Source: Pseudoscleropodium purum
Taxonomy: Eukaryota; Streptophyta; Bryopsida; Hypnales; Brachytheciaceae
Assembly (NCBI GenBank): GCA_963969395.1
Contig: OZ017795.1
Coordinates: forward strand, 18,290,001-18,354,000
Direction of reading: 5' to 3'
Length of the DNA: 64,000 bases
Shown: positions 43,956-57,274 of the stretch, in pieces
Position numbering within the stretch: the first letter of the stretch is position 1
Layout: every line of letters starts with the position of its first letter
Position numbers and translations under genes: made by a program
The notes under the pieces: generated by a model
Databases searched by the model: none
What the model was told of the DNA's origin: nothing
What the model saw: the letters and a program-made list of their open reading frames with translations, nothing else

Positions 43956-46900
43956 ATGGGTTCGATGGCTAGGTTGAGTCCCGGCCCGTTGGGCTCGAGA
44001 TTGGGCTCCACTCCGGCTTCGACATCACCACAGTGCTGCTATCTCAGAAGCTCGGTCGCGGCGAGGCAATGTGGGTGCGTGATTGGGGAGAGTGGGAAGC
44101 AGCTGCTGTACAAGGGGCAGTTCATGGGCGATGCGAAGGGGGTCTTCAATGGCGCCCCGCGTGAAGGCTTGAGGATGCAAAATAGTAGGCGGAGTAATAA
44201 TATGGTGGTGACCATGAGTGGCGCTAAAATCAAGGTCATTGGGGTGGGCGGCGGGGGTAACAATGCCGTCAACCGCATGATTGGGAGTGGTATTCAGGTA
44301 TGCCTTTTTCGTCCCCTTCTCAGTGATTACTTGAAATTTCAATCTAAGCCGTGAAGTCAAACATTCAGACAGGAAACATATAACAAGGTTTCTGGTTCAT
44401 TCATGGATGGCATCATCGCTTTCAAAAGATTTCTCTGAACGGTGAATTCTAAGATTTTCTGTGGCACCTTTCCTGTCGAAACGGTTCGTCAAGGTCGAAT
44501 ATGAGGGCAATCTCGCAAGAATCTGTGTAAATTTTCCAAGGTGGTTGTCCGGTGCAATTTTTTTTTCCCCACTCTAAGATATCGTACCGGGCAGAGGGAG
44601 GATGCAGAATGTGAGGTAGGGTTTAGTAATACTGATTATCGACACAAATCATTTTAGGGGTTCATGGTTTTGTCAGTGAATCAACATTGAATCGATGGTT
44701 TTGCTGCATTAGGCATTTATCCTGGTGTTGCTATGACTTTATGTTCCAGAGACGGTAGTATAGAGGACCTACTGTGCAGCCCGGCGTTCTGTAGGGTATC
44801 GAACGCAACGAAGTCCTTTCCAAGTATGAAGGACTTCTCACATCTCTAAGTATGGAGGACATAATGCCAAGTCATCCTGCTAAATCAAGAATGTCTCTAT
44901 ATGTATTTTCGAAGTCGATAAAAGCATTCATATTGAGACGGTAGAGCAGTACACCCTCTTCTGACTCACCGATGAGAGACCAACATAGTTGCCTTGAAAC
45001 TAGAATCGGCATTAACTATTAATAAGACCACAGTTTCATGAAATCAATCTATAGGGATCCCTTTTGCTGAAATTTAATCTGACTCTAAGCAGGATGGCCT
45101 GCTCGACCTTACAACCATTCCGATTTAACAAACCCAACTCTGAGGGTTTGTGTTTTATGAGGGTCCCTGGAGCCATTGATAGGGTCTTCATGCTGGGTTT
45201 CCTCCTCAGGTTCTTCTGCAGAACAATCTAGCTCCCAATATCTTTAACGTTACTGACTGACTTTAGGAGACCTGTATTGAGTTTGATGACCTGAAGATTA
45301 TTCTCTACAGTACTGAAATGTCTATTTAGGGTGGAAGTGCGCAGTACTATTGCCATGATGCATTTGATGGGCTTTGAGTATCCATTTGCTTGAACTTGGT
45401 TTGAAGAGAATTCAACTCTGTCCTGCAGGGTGTGGATTTTTGGGCTATCAACACGGATGTCCAAGCTTTGCGGAAATCCCAAGCGGAGCATCGCGTTCAA
45501 ATTGGGGAAGCATTGACCCGAGGACTTGGGACGGGTGGAAAACCCTACCTGGGAGAGCAGGCAGCCGAGGAGTCGATTGAGATCATTGCAGAGGCCGTGG
45601 TGGACGCTGATCTCGTCTTCATCACTGCAGGAATGGGAGGTGGGACAGGTTCCGGTGCTGCCCCGGTTGTAGCCCGCGTGGCCAAAGAGGCTGGACAACT
45701 CACTGTGGGCGTCGTCACCTATCCATTTACATTTGAAGGGCGACGCAGAAGCCAGCAGGTAATGTAAAGTCTCCATTCACCATACAGTAAGGGAGAGGTT
45801 CCCTTCACCACACAGGTGAACCTTGAACCTTTCCCTACAACAATCTAGAAACTATCTGAAACTATGCACATTTATTTTTTGATAAGCTAAAAAATCAATT
45901 GCAAATAAAGAAATGTCAATAGGTTAAGCATTTTCAAAGTTGGCACAAATCAAGTTCCTCTGTTTGGTCGATGGAGCCTCTCCCTTACTGTAATGCGTTT
46001 AGATTGCGTTGGTTTTAGAGCTCATGAAAGAAAGATCGTTGAAGGTTGTGATACCTTTGAGAACCATTAGTCTGCACTCAACCCTGCCACTGACTCATTG
46101 CACATATGTTCATAACTTGACTTGTGGAATTTTGTCCAAGCAGATGGATACACAACATGACAGACTCTGAGGATATACAATGAATTTGCATATCTGTATG
46201 TATATGTGTGTCATTAGAGAGGTTTGAGTTTTTTGTATCTCTGTCGCACTGGGAACCAGAAGTGAGCCCTGATGATGGGTGGATTGGGGTGCAGGCAGTG
46301 GAGGCCATAGAGAACCTGCGGAAGTCTGTGGATAGTCTCATTGTCATCCCCAATGACCGTTTACTTGATGTATCTGAAGAGAAAACGCTTCTCCAGGATG
46401 CCTTTTCTCTTGCAGATGATGTTCTTCGACAGGGAGTGCAAGGCATTTCGGACATTATCACTGTACGTGTTCAACTTGGTGATAGTCTGGATGATGTCAT
46501 ACTCTGCTGTCTTTCTTAACAGCACAATCCATGAATCTGCTCAGTCAGTTCATTAGGACCAGAAGACTATGAAACTGTCACTTGCCTGTTACACTGGTTT
46601 TTCGTCGCATACGTTATTTGGTATATACGTAGTGTTTCATGATTATTTTGTATCATTGGCAATAAAGAGATCAAAAGTTCTGAGATCCTGTGCTTGGTGG
46701 GGCAGACACCAGGTCTGGTGAATGTTGATTTTGCAGATGTAAGAGCTGTGATGAGCAACTCCGGGACAGCTATGCTTGGTGTTGGTTCATCAAGTGGCAA
46801 GAATCGTGCTGAGGAGGCTGCCATTCAAGCTGCCTCGGCTCCCCTTATTGAACGCTCCATTGAACAAGCAACTGGCATCGTGTACAATATAACGGGCGGC

Positions 46901-47656
46901 TCAGATCTCACGTTGCAGGAAGTGAACACTGTGTCTCAGGTTTGCGCTCGAGCCCTTTTTTATGCTGTCAAAGTGTTGAAGCAAATGCTACAAACAATGA
47001 TCCAAATCAATGACATCTGTTTAGATTGGATTTTTGGATGTGTTAACCCCGAAGTGCCCAAGCTAGAATTGGAAAGTTCACTTTGGAAGCTTATAGTCCC
47101 TTTCAGTTACTTTCAAATTGCTCAAAAATGCAGGGTATGATTTCTTCTTTCGATTAGTGCATTTTGTGACCTCCCTTGAAGCTTCCTGAATAGCTAAATT
47201 TCCAGAGATAGAACTAGCCACTTTCAGCCATTGGGCACCTAGGGTTGAAGGCGTGAGTTGAGAAAACTGAGGATACTCTTACGATAATACTGAAAAAATT
47301 AAATGTGCGCCTCACTAATTTTAAAAGACAATCCTTGGAACTGTGGGCTGACAGCTTGACTGAGATGAGATATGGTGGGTTGGGTTGGGTTGCTGTAGAT
47401 TGTTACAGGCTTAGCAGATCCATCCGCAAACATCATTTTTGGAGCGGTTGTGGATGACAAATATGCAGGTGAAGTCCATGTAACAATTATTGCCACGGGC
47501 TTCTCCCACACTTTTCAGAAAGCTTTAGTGGATCCGAAAGCTGGGAGGGTAGAGCCACAGGAAGCTCCAAGGAAGTCACGGGAGGTCCCTTGGAAGCAAC
47601 CAACTCCCACCTTGTCAAGATTTCGCCAAGGTCTTGGCGGCAAAGGCTTTTTGTAG
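43956..47656 (+). CDS. FTSZ1: Plastid division GTPase FtsZ1
   Basis: Five exons (43956-44297, 45429-45758, 46295-46462, 46706-46939, 47399-47656), all joined in phase 0, encode 443 residues. FtsZ is the tubulin-like GTPase that forms the stromal ring of dividing chloroplasts. Residues 1 to about 85 look like a chloroplast transit peptide. The GTPase core shows [13 protein letters not shown] (97-108), the tubulin/FtsZ signature GGGTGSG (184-190) and the T7 catalytic loop NVDFADV (286-292). Features such as [15 protein letters not shown] and [11 protein letters not shown], and the absence of the C-terminal conserved peptide found in FtsZ2, place it in the FtsZ1 class. I chose the first ATG of the frame (43956). 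Introns 2 and 4 carry MITE-like insertions. Moss plastid division uses both FtsZ1 and FtsZ2; no FtsZ2 is in this window. Confidence 0.95.
45764..45992 (+). mobile_element. MITE in FtsZ1 intron 2 (copy A)
   Basis: The insert starts a few bases after the splice donor. Inverted ends CAGTAAGGGAGAGGTTCC and GGAGCCTCTCCCTTACTG are each flanked by TA, as in Tc1/mariner elements. The left side extends outward as GTAAAGTCTCCATTCACCAT. A related copy lies reversed in an intron of the pectin methylesterase gene at 59300-59561. Confidence 0.7.
47041..47251. mobile_element. TTAACCCC-terminus element in FtsZ1 intron 4
   Basis: The left end TGTTAACCCCGAAGTGCCCA and the right end, inverse of CCTTCAACCCTAGGTGCCCA, resemble the termini of the element at 8228-8853. 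The enclosed 211 bp is non-coding. No clear target-site duplication was found. Confidence 0.55.
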
Positions 47657-48100
47657 ACGAAGAGTGTTGCACACTATGATCGGTGCTTGTAGAGTAACAA
47701 TAAATACGATAAACTTTGAACTTTTAATTTCCGACTGTGATTTCTCTCTGGACGTGGATTGTTTGCTGATCGTAGGGATTGCTCCCATGCAAGTCATGCT
47801 ATCTCTTCTATGCACCACAGGCTAGCTCGGACAAAAGTGAATCAAATATCGAATGAACTTTACAAATAGACCAGAAAGGTGATATGCATTGTCCTGTCGT
47901 GCTAAGAAATCTCCTCAACATTCGCTCAGAATTGTACCAGGAATGATGAGGTGGAATCACTCATTTTCGTCCTTGTATAAAGTGAAGCATAGTTCCCATT
48001 CTCTGATATGCGGCATTATTTTTTCTATATTAGCAACATAAGGGGATAAATTTTCAAGTAATGAAATGAATTTTACACCACTAAGTACTTGTAAAACACC
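47657..48100 (+). other. Probable 3'UTR and flank of FtsZ1
   Basis: Moderate GC persists for some 300 bp after the stop codon, then the DNA becomes AT-rich. I see no further gene. Confidence 0.45.
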
Positions 48101-48121
48101 ACACACACACACACACACACC
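48101..48121. repeat. (AC)n microsatellite
   Basis: A run of about ten AC units in the gap between FtsZ1 and the succinyl-CoA ligase gene. Confidence 0.9.
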
Positions 48122-50591
48122 ATCATGTTCCAAGGTAGGACTAAACTCTCAACATGGTTGAAAACATGAGACAATAGTGTAAGGCTACTTAACCTTGAAA
48201 ACCAAGGCTAGTCAATGTGGAAATCATCCTTTTTTGTCTTGTGTGAATCATTTGCTAAGAAAAAATATTGAAGATAAAACTAGATCTCCCTTCCCACACA
48301 AAATTTTAAGGATGAACATTTACACTTTTATCTTATGTAGAAGGATTCTCTATCATCCATTGAACACTTTGAGGCCACCACTTCATTATAGGGTTAAATA
48401 TTTTTGGTATAGGGATGCATGAGGATTGAATAGAATGTGTGTTCAAAAATCTCACTCTAGTTTTTACAAGGTACATGAAAGAACAAGAAGCTCTACTACA
48501 AGAGGCTCAAACTTTGTAACATTGGCTTACTTTTCAAATAATGTCCTATTCCTATTTCATGTAGCTCTTGTCAATGGAAAGCCTTCTCCCTTTACATAAG
48601 AGTTTACAAACTAACAAATAATGTTTGTAGTCACATAGAAGAGCAAGCTAATAGATAATGCTCCCTATTGCACAAATTACAAGAAGATTCAAAATGAATG
48701 ACATCTCCATAGAACATTCAATAATGAAATATGATAGGATTTGGTTTAAGTATTCTTCACAACTATTTTGTTGCAACTACACCTTGTTTTATTGGCACTA
48801 TTTTGTATTGTCCAACTTAGATAATTACACCTAAATGTGTTCAAATAAGCAATTGACTATGGTTCCCATGATATTGAAAAAGTTTTTAGAGGTCTTACTA
48901 GAAGTGAAAAGGGGATTCTATATTTTCATAGAATGCATTTTTACAACATTGTATGAATAAACTATGAATTTTCAAAGTGCTAAAAAGAGATGTATTTGAA
49001 TATGACCTTAGGCTCTAATGAATAGAAGCTATCGCATTTTAGGCAAGATTTTTTGGGTTAGTTTTAGAAAGGTATCACATTTGGCTTACTAAATAATCTA
49101 GCTAAACTTATGACTTCAAGTAGGAAGTTCATAAAGTGCCTATTTAAGAGCTAATTCACGATGGAGGGAGGTACATTTTGAGATACTTTCAATTAAATTT
49201 TCCTTGAAAGACAAATGGAATTGGCATCTAAATCAAGTCATTTTATAGTTTTTGGACCCTAATAGAATTAGATATATACGAATTTTGAAGTTGGCTCACT
49301 AAAAGCATCCACCTCCTAATATGTTCATTGCTAGTACATTAAAAAAAGAAAAATGTATTTTAATGTTAAAGAACACTTTTAGAGCCTAGTCACTTTATGG
49401 ACCTCCAACCTTACTAAACAATATCACTAAACTTGTACAAAAATTGGAAGAGTGTGTTGTCCACTTGTTGCATGCTTTGAAGGTGGAATCAAATGAAAGA
49501 GTAACCTTGAAATGCCACCAACACCAAAAAATGGGATTTCGCGATGATCTAAGAACAATATAGAAGATGATTGCAAAACACTTTTCATCCAATCAATCTT
49601 GTTTGGGGAGTTGTTTAAATCGAAGTTGCTTTAAAGGATGTTAAAAATTACCTCATTGAAGTATTTATGACCTTTTGATACAAGATGCAACAAAATTAGA
49701 TCACTAAATATGCTATTGAAGTGTATTTTGGGAACTTGTTCCTTGTTCTACATCTAAAAATTCTCCATAAAAATGATGTTTTTTGAACTTGAGCCCAACT
49801 AATGAAATGAAATTCATATACTTTAATTTCTACTCCAATTAGAAATTTTGAAAAATTCCTAAAATCAAATGTTTGCACTATGATGTTCTTCACTATAATA
49901 TACACCTAGGATGTAAATTTCAGATTTTTTGAGACAATTTCCTATTTGGTATGATTTTTCTACAAGAATTTAAAAAGTTAAAAGGTAAAGAAGACAAAAT
50001 TTAAGGTATACCCATTACCAACCACTAACCTAATACTACCCAAATGTACAATTGTCATTGATTCTAAAGTGAGAATCTGTGAGAGTACTACATGCCTTAA
50101 CTTCACCATATGTACCCAGACATGAAAAGTTTGAATTCTGACCAAGTGTTCAGAGTAATTGAGTCGGTGCACAGGCAGGTGCAAATGAGACCATCAGCAG
50201 TGGATAGTGATCCTCTATTGAACGGGATTGAGGTCTGAGACCAAGTGCACCGCAGACACCACTGCGTAGAAACAAATATTCTTGCCGTAGCGACGGTACG
50301 TATGTGCACTCTCAAAATGTTCTGCTCACAATAATTTTGAGCAACCTTGAACTACCGAAGATACTGTTGCCTTCTAGAGCGTTCAATGCGTCAATATTCA
50401 ATGTTGGTATTGACCTTATTTGTAAATACAGTGGTCCACACTACCTGGTGCAATCGGTGCAGTACTACTATCCGTCATCTGACTACATCCAATAACCACA
50501 ATCTTTCACTTTTACAGTACCTTCCTACCCATCCCCGTCGTGAAAATCAATTGCTGGTGCCTGCAGAAACGTTTCAGGATCAAAAATTCGC
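48122..50591. other. AT-rich gap, then 3' flank of the succinyl-CoA ligase gene
   Basis: No gene is recognised at 48122-49980. From about 50000 GC rises toward the minus-strand gene, and this part probably includes its 3'UTR. Confidence 0.45.
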
Positions 50592-53500
50592 TTATCTCTT
50601 CACAGCCTTCACTGCCTTCTTCGCTGCATCATCAAGATCATCAGCGGTAATGATGGTCATCCCACTTTCCTGCACCAAGCAACACAGCATTCCACAAGTT
50701 CATTAGTAATCCCACATAGAGCTGAGAATAAATAATTGAGACAAGTTCCGGTCGAGAAACAGGACGTCGAGAACAGAGTTTTCGTACCTTCAGAATGGTT
50801 TTCCCAACATCCACATTCGTACCCTCCAACCGTACTACAAGGGGAACCTTCAGATTCACCTGCAGATTCAATCTCTTTCCATATTAGGAAACTCACAAAC
50901 AATTCAATCAACTCTGTGGTAGTTCTCCATGACAAACTATCTAATGAAAACCAGATAAAAACTGCTCACCTGTTTAGCAGCCGCCACGATTCCAGCAGCA
51001 ATGACGTCACACTTCATAATCCCACCAAATATATTCACCAGAATAGCTTTTACTCTTGCGTCAGAAGTCAGAATTTTGAAAGCTTCCACCACCTACATAC
51101 CCAAAGTGAGGTTAATCAAATGCCGATAAATCTATCATTCCGTGGTTCACAATAGCAACAACAACTATCCAAAACCAAATAGCTGCTCTTTTATGCACTA
51201 AGGTATGGAAAGTTACATGAATCCACTGAACTGATCCCCTGATTATCATGAAGTGCGAGTATAAAGCACATGAAGTGAGTCTAGACGCATACCTGTTGCT
51301 CCGTTGCGTTGCCACCGACATCCAAGAAATTGGCGGGAGTGCCTCCACTAATCTTGATAATATCCATCGTTGCCATCGCAAGTCCAGCTCCGTTCACCAT
51401 GCATCCGATCTCACCATCCAATCCAATATAATTCAGGTCCACTTTCGCAGCTGCAACCTGAAGAATATGCCAGAGTGGTGAGCGTATTGGCAAAGAGTGA
51501 AAAATGCAGTTCATAAACGTAAAAAAATCTAATCAACCAACAATTATATTTTCAGGTTAAGCAAAGTTTGAACAGTTTTCGAGATATTTCTGCAAATGCA
51601 GCGACATGCCACAAGAGAATACTCATTTTTCCCGCACGTTCAGCAGAGAATCGCCAGCCATCATTATATCGTAGAAGAAAGATTTCTGATTAGTTCACAA
51701 CATACCTCACGAGGGTCTTCTTGAGTTGTGTCGCGCATGGCAAAAATCTCCTTCTGGCGGAATGCGGCATTGTCATCGAAATTAAGCTTCGCATCAGCAG
51801 CCATCATAGTTCCTGTCGACGTTTCTGCCAAGGGGTTGATCTACGGACAATTCATGGTAAACAAAAAGTTTAAAGAGAGATCGCATCAGTGGGGGATACC
51901 ACACCTCAAAACAAACCCCATCATGACCACAAAATAAATTTAGCGGTATCATAATTTGCCTGAAAAGGAGACGATACCAGAAGAAAAGCGCAATTTCTTT
52001 CGTCGTAATCTACAATAATGAAGAGATAGAGAAACCCAAACGACTAAACTTCAAAGCTTGTCAGAGAATCGCACAACTCGAATGGAGCAGGATCTGACCT
52101 GAGGAGCTCCGAACTTGTGCCCAAAACATATAGTGGTTTTGAACCTTAACAATGAATACGATATACTGTAGCATGCTAGTCAAAGATTCTCTCCAAGGAA
52201 AAAAGGAGATACCTCGACTTGAGTGCAATCTGTCTCTGTGAACAGCTTGTAAAACTTCTTAATTTGATCGATTCCTTGCTTCATGTCGACCTTCTTCGGG
52301 GATAAACCTTTAACAACCTTTTCAGCTTCCGCATCTGTAATACCGTTCTTGATGTTTATTGGTACCTGCGTATTAAGGACCGCAACATCATCTCAACCGA
52401 TTAGGTCAAAAAAATCAAATTCTAGAATATATCTGTCATTGAATATAGAGGTGCCTCGTTTCATTGTGAAAAAAACACCAGAAAGCGAACCTTGATGATC
52501 ATATCTGGGTACTTCTCAGCAAGATCCTCTATGCTGGTTCCTCCCTTAGCGCAAGCAATCATGACCTGCCGTTACACCACTTTCAAGTTGAGTCCTCACA
52601 TGACCCAGCGTAATTCAAAAGTGCAATCTAACAAGACTCAAACTAGAATTGCATGCATTTCAAATACTATCAACCATCAAAAGACTGAGAGCACAGTAAA
52701 AAAGTTCCATCGTTCCAGTGAAGGAGAAGGTAGTTTCAATACTGGAGAGGAAGCAGGAAAATAACGCACTAATAACAAATGGTGGATTAGAATCGTCCCC
52801 AGGAATTCTCTTGAGATACGGACTGAAGACAAAAAATAGAAGAGACGGTGCACTTACCGGACCGGCACTAGCCCGATCCAAAGCAATGGCAAAATACATC
52901 TCGTTGACCAGATTCAGCTTTTCACACAAAAACACCTGCACCAAACGTAAGCAACTTACAATTATAGTAATTCCACAATGAAGCTAAAGCATGTCGCCAC
53001 AGAGGAAATGCAGAAAATATAAATCTCTGCATGCAATGATCAATTTCTATGGAATCTGAAAAAACAGTTCCTGATCTTCGTCAGAAAACCATAGATAAAA
53101 GGACGCAAAGATTTCAATGGACCACATTTATAAGCCACCATCAAGTGGTCAGAATCGTCACCTTATTCACTGGCTTTCCCTCCGCTCCAGTCTGCTTGGT
53201 CACCAAGACCTGCCCTAGCATTTTCCCTGCAAAAACAACACCCGCCAACTCTCAAACCCCTAATCGCAAATAATAACGGCGCTCCAACAGTCATAGAGAA
53301 TCATAATTATACACCCTGTTCGACGCATTCATAAATTGCTTCCGATTCACAGCCTAGTAACACAAAGCTACAAACTAGCCTAAAAATGTTGACGGAATAA
53401 GTACCTGCGATCTCCTCCACCTTGTCCCTCTTCACAATGTGCACCCCCCCTTTGAGTCCATTCTTAAACGTCCCCAATCCTCGACCTCCCGCCAGCACTT

Positions 53501-53932
53501 GGCTCTTCACCACCAACTGCAAACACACTCGATCGCTTATTAACCCAACTGAACTCCCATATCATCCCACTAAAAACCATTCAATCACCCCCAAACCCTA
53601 ATCCAAACCCTACTTGAAACCTCTCAAAGACTCACCTCGGTGTCATTCGGGAATTCCTCCTTGAGCACCTTAGCGATCTCCCCGGTGGAAGACACCACCA
53701 CACCCTTGGGCACATTGACTCCGAATTTGCTCATCAGTGCTGCGCCCTGATTGGGAAAATGAGCATTAGAGGTGGCGTAAAATCGGGAAGGAAAAGAAAA
53801 AAACAGAGTACAAGTGGGAAGCAGCAGTACCTGATATTCATGGATGTTCAAGGAGCGCGACTGCTGGTGTTGGCAGGGCGAGGAGCGAGGGACGAGTCGC
53901 GCCAGAACGCGGGAGGCCGCATGGCGCGACAT
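50592..53932 (-). CDS. Succinyl-CoA ligase beta subunit, mitochondrial
   Basis: Twelve exons (53831-53932, 53636-53746, 53405-53516, 53162-53226, 52858-52935, 52491-52565, 52213-52365, 51706-51840, 51293-51457, 50970-51092, 50788-50859, 50592-50669) join in frame into 422 residues, one more than the Arabidopsis protein. It is the nucleotide-binding subunit of the TCA-cycle enzyme that converts succinyl-CoA to succinate with ATP formation in the mitochondrial matrix. The N-terminus [18 protein letters not shown] is an Arg-rich presequence without acids, followed by the mature start LNIHEYQ. The ATP-grasp part shows [16 protein letters not shown] and GGVHIVKR; the ligase part shows [26 protein letters not shown] and [13 protein letters not shown]. 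The end [14 protein letters not shown] is standard. An upstream in-frame ATG at 54022 was rejected because the extra residues are not presequence-like. Confidence 0.96.
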
Positions 53933-54024
53933 GGCGACAGACGAAGAGGAGGCGAGGTGAGGCGATGGAATGGAGCGAGAGGAAGGGAAACAGGGAACAA
54001 AGAAAATGAAGTCGAAGACCAAAG

Positions 54025-54052
54025 TTAGGGTTTAGGGAACCCAAGGTGGGCT
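54025..54052 (-). promoter_or_regulatory. Telo-box plus site II motif upstream of succinyl-CoA ligase
   Basis: TTAGGGTTT (54025-54033, AAACCCTAA on the coding strand) is followed about 14 bp later by TGGGCT (54047-54052). Both lie 90-120 bp before the start codon. Telo-box plus site II is a known arrangement in plant genes for housekeeping and mitochondrial proteins. Its activity here is inferred. Confidence 0.6.
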
Positions 54053-54099
54053 TCTGCGAGTTCCCTTGCTTGGGAATGGGAACTCTTCGCTGCCAGCCT

Positions 54100-57080
54100 C
54101 TCACCAGCCCTTTTTTTTTAACTTCCTGAGAAAGTGCCGGGATGGCGATCACTTAAAATTTGGTGAAGCATTGTATTTCTACTTTCATCCATCTCTTGGA
54201 CCAAAAAACACATTTCAATCATGTTTATGCACTTTTTCATCCAGATGTGGTAACTTTACCCACATTTTTAATAGGAAAATAGAAAATTTCTCGCTAAAAA
54301 AGATTACTTTTATCTATCAAAAAGTAGTAATTTTTTTTGGAAATCTAGCCCCATGGTGCCAAAAAAAAGGGTTGCCTCTTACAATTTAACTCATAATCCC
54401 CCACTAGGAAATGTCTTGTTTAAAAGATGAATAGATTATTCCAAAAATTTCCTCCTTGATGCATGAAATTCATGTAATCTATGATTAACAATTTTTCATT
54501 CATCGATCACATATTTCATCTATTTCTAGATGGGCAAACTCTCTGTTGTTAGGAATTTTGATACAAAAACAATGATTCCTCATTGGGTTTCACTTCCTTG
54601 TCAACCTTTTTTTGGTCAAAATTTCCTCAGCTCCACCAATTGCCATATACTTAACTTCTAAAGGATGTTGTTGGATGTTTTTTGGTCCTTCAAATGACTT
54701 CACCAAAGATTATAGGATGGAAAAATAAACATTTTTTACTATACCATACAAGGGAGTTAAATACTATACCATACAAGTAGAATATGTGACCACTTCAAAG
54801 CTTTTCAAACATGTAGGAGGTGCAATAATGATTCAAATTGGGAGTGTTGAATATCTCTAGTGGGTGTTAAGGTTGGAAATTTGAAGCAAATGCTTGAACT
54901 CTAGTTAATATCACTCATGGCATGTCAAGAGTGAAAACAAAGAAAGAAATTTTGAGGGAACAAGAGAGCTTTAAAGAAAGAAAAAGCAAAAAGAGAGATT
55001 TCAAAATGCATCCCTTCTAATATTTGCATTTTGAAAAAAATAACTAAACTAGTCATAATTCATAATGACTTAGGTAGCTAGCCTTACATGTAGGAAAAAA
55101 TAGAAGTTCAAAAATTACTCTTGTATACAACTCTAATGTCCTTTATTTGGATTTGGCAATAAACTTTTATCACTAGTGTACAAGTAAGGATTTTGATTGA
55201 TATTTTGTGTTGTTGTATGTGTATAGACAAGTATTGCTAATGCATTTAGGTGTCAATTGTAGTTGCATTAATTAATGATTTATAGTTTAATTGGATGCTA
55301 CTACATTGCAAGTGAAAGGTAGGATCAACACATCCATTGCAAATATTTTTCATTTTTAAATGAATATATTCTATACGATTTCTTTCCCTCCTTCCATATA
55401 GAATTTATTTTTCAAAAATAAATTTTCATAAATTTTGGCATACATTTTCACAAAATGATTCCTAGTAAAACGTTAACAATCATGCAACTTTTTCAACAAC
55501 CATGTTCTAAAATGTTGTTCACTCTAGACAGAGTTTAATAGAAAGGTTGAATGTCAATTTTGTAATCACAATTTTATGTTATCATCAACAATACAAGTTA
55601 CTACAAATGTTTAGAATGTTGCTACAAATGTTGCTATAAGGGTGAATTTTAGTGGTATAAGGTAGACTAGCCCATAGCACCATCTTCCTATTACTACCAA
55701 CCCATTTTTGTCCCCATTACCACCACAAAACTCATCTAAATTCATTCACTTTTTTGACAAAATCAATGCATTAATTCCAATTTGGATATAAAATGCATAT
55801 CTTTGATTAGTGGATGTTCAAATGCTAATAGATACACTTTAAGGCAATTATGGATTGTTAATGTGACATTATTTTATGACTACACTCCATAGGTGATTTT
55901 GTAATTTCAAGGTAGACCACTTCAAAAATTCACAATATTTACAATTTTGATTGGAAAATTACAATTTCACTTGGGTTTGATTCATGAAAATAAGTGCACA
56001 CTTGTGAAAAATACCCACCCCTCTTGAAGAGGTCCCTAAGATATTCATGTTGCTAATTAAGGTGCTAATAGGACTACTTTAATCATATGTAATAGGAACT
56101 GAAATAAGTCCTTTTAGAAACTTACAAGTGCAAAGTATTTGAAGAGCTAGACAAGCTCATATTTTTATACCTTCTTGCAAATTAGAAAGCACCCTAAAGT
56201 ATATACATTATCCCTCATGATGCTAGTAGCTACATTCTCCTACCAAATCATGTGTTGCTATTGTTTTGAGTTTTTGATAAATCAGTGGTAGATGCGATAC
56301 TACATGCTCAACAAATAACAAGAATGAATTTTTGGTTCAATTCTATTGCATTCCATTAATCAAGCAATTGCAATACACTAATCACAAGACCAATAGAAAA
56401 GGATCATTTTAACCTTTGAAAGACAAGGCCCCTATGACCAAGGTAGTCATCAAAATGCTTTAAGTATTGGACTGATAGGTGCATTCTTTATTTCTATAGA
56501 AAATAGTCAAGTCATTCATTGAATGTTTTTCAACCTCAACGTTGTTTAAGGGAGAAGGATACCTAAGGTGAAGGCTTTATGTTGGAGTAAGATATTTGGA
56601 AGATTGTCACAGAGCCATGGAGAGATTACTTATGATCAAAGAATCACATATGTAAAGATCAAATTTTTGTAGCTCTTGCATGAATTCAATATGCAATTTC
56701 AAAGTAGGAGGATCCAAACTACTCTAAGAAACAATAGGCAACCCTATTTATATTGAAAGATGAATGACCACAGACATTTAGTGGCAAGTCCAACCATGTG
56801 TTTGCTTAGATGAGTTGGTGGTGGTGTAAGAGATGGAATCATGTCCCAAATGAATTTATTATCTTCCACCTTAGATGCAACTAAATGTCACTCACGAAGC
56901 TAATTAATTAGTAATCCAAATCAACCTATGCAAATTGAATAAGAAGAATTATAGCCAAGGCTGGTGTAAATGAAGAGTCCATTGGCCCTTAGTTCTACAA
57001 ATTGCACAAATGAAGTGCCATTTGGCGTACTTGTACTCATTCCAGCTAGTTCTACAAATTGCACCGCATGAACGCTACCC
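54100..57080. other. AT-rich gap, no gene
   Basis: No gene is supported. ACTATACCATACAAG is repeated at 54738-54752 and 54763-54777. The rest is non-coding AT-rich DNA up to the 3' flank of the pectin methylesterase gene, where CCTAAACCCTAAACCC, a short telomere-like phrase, occurs near 57109-57124. Confidence 0.5.
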
Positions 57081-57274
57081 TTGCTGCTTCATTTTGAAGG
57101 TGGACGTATCCTAAACCCTAAACCCCTGGAACCCCTGGAACCCCATGGCAATCGCTGCTGCGGTACCGTTACGTTCAGGCTTCAACAGAAGTCGAGTCTT
57201 GCCTTGCAGGCCGGCTACTTCGAGTTGATGGATTTCTCGAAGGGGGGGTGTCGACTTATGAGCTGCAGATCGAG

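Noticed and set aside
57109..57124. Interstitial telomere (CCTAAACCCTAAACCC)
   Set aside because: Only about two telomere-like units; this is the level expected of a chance telo-box, not a telomeric array.
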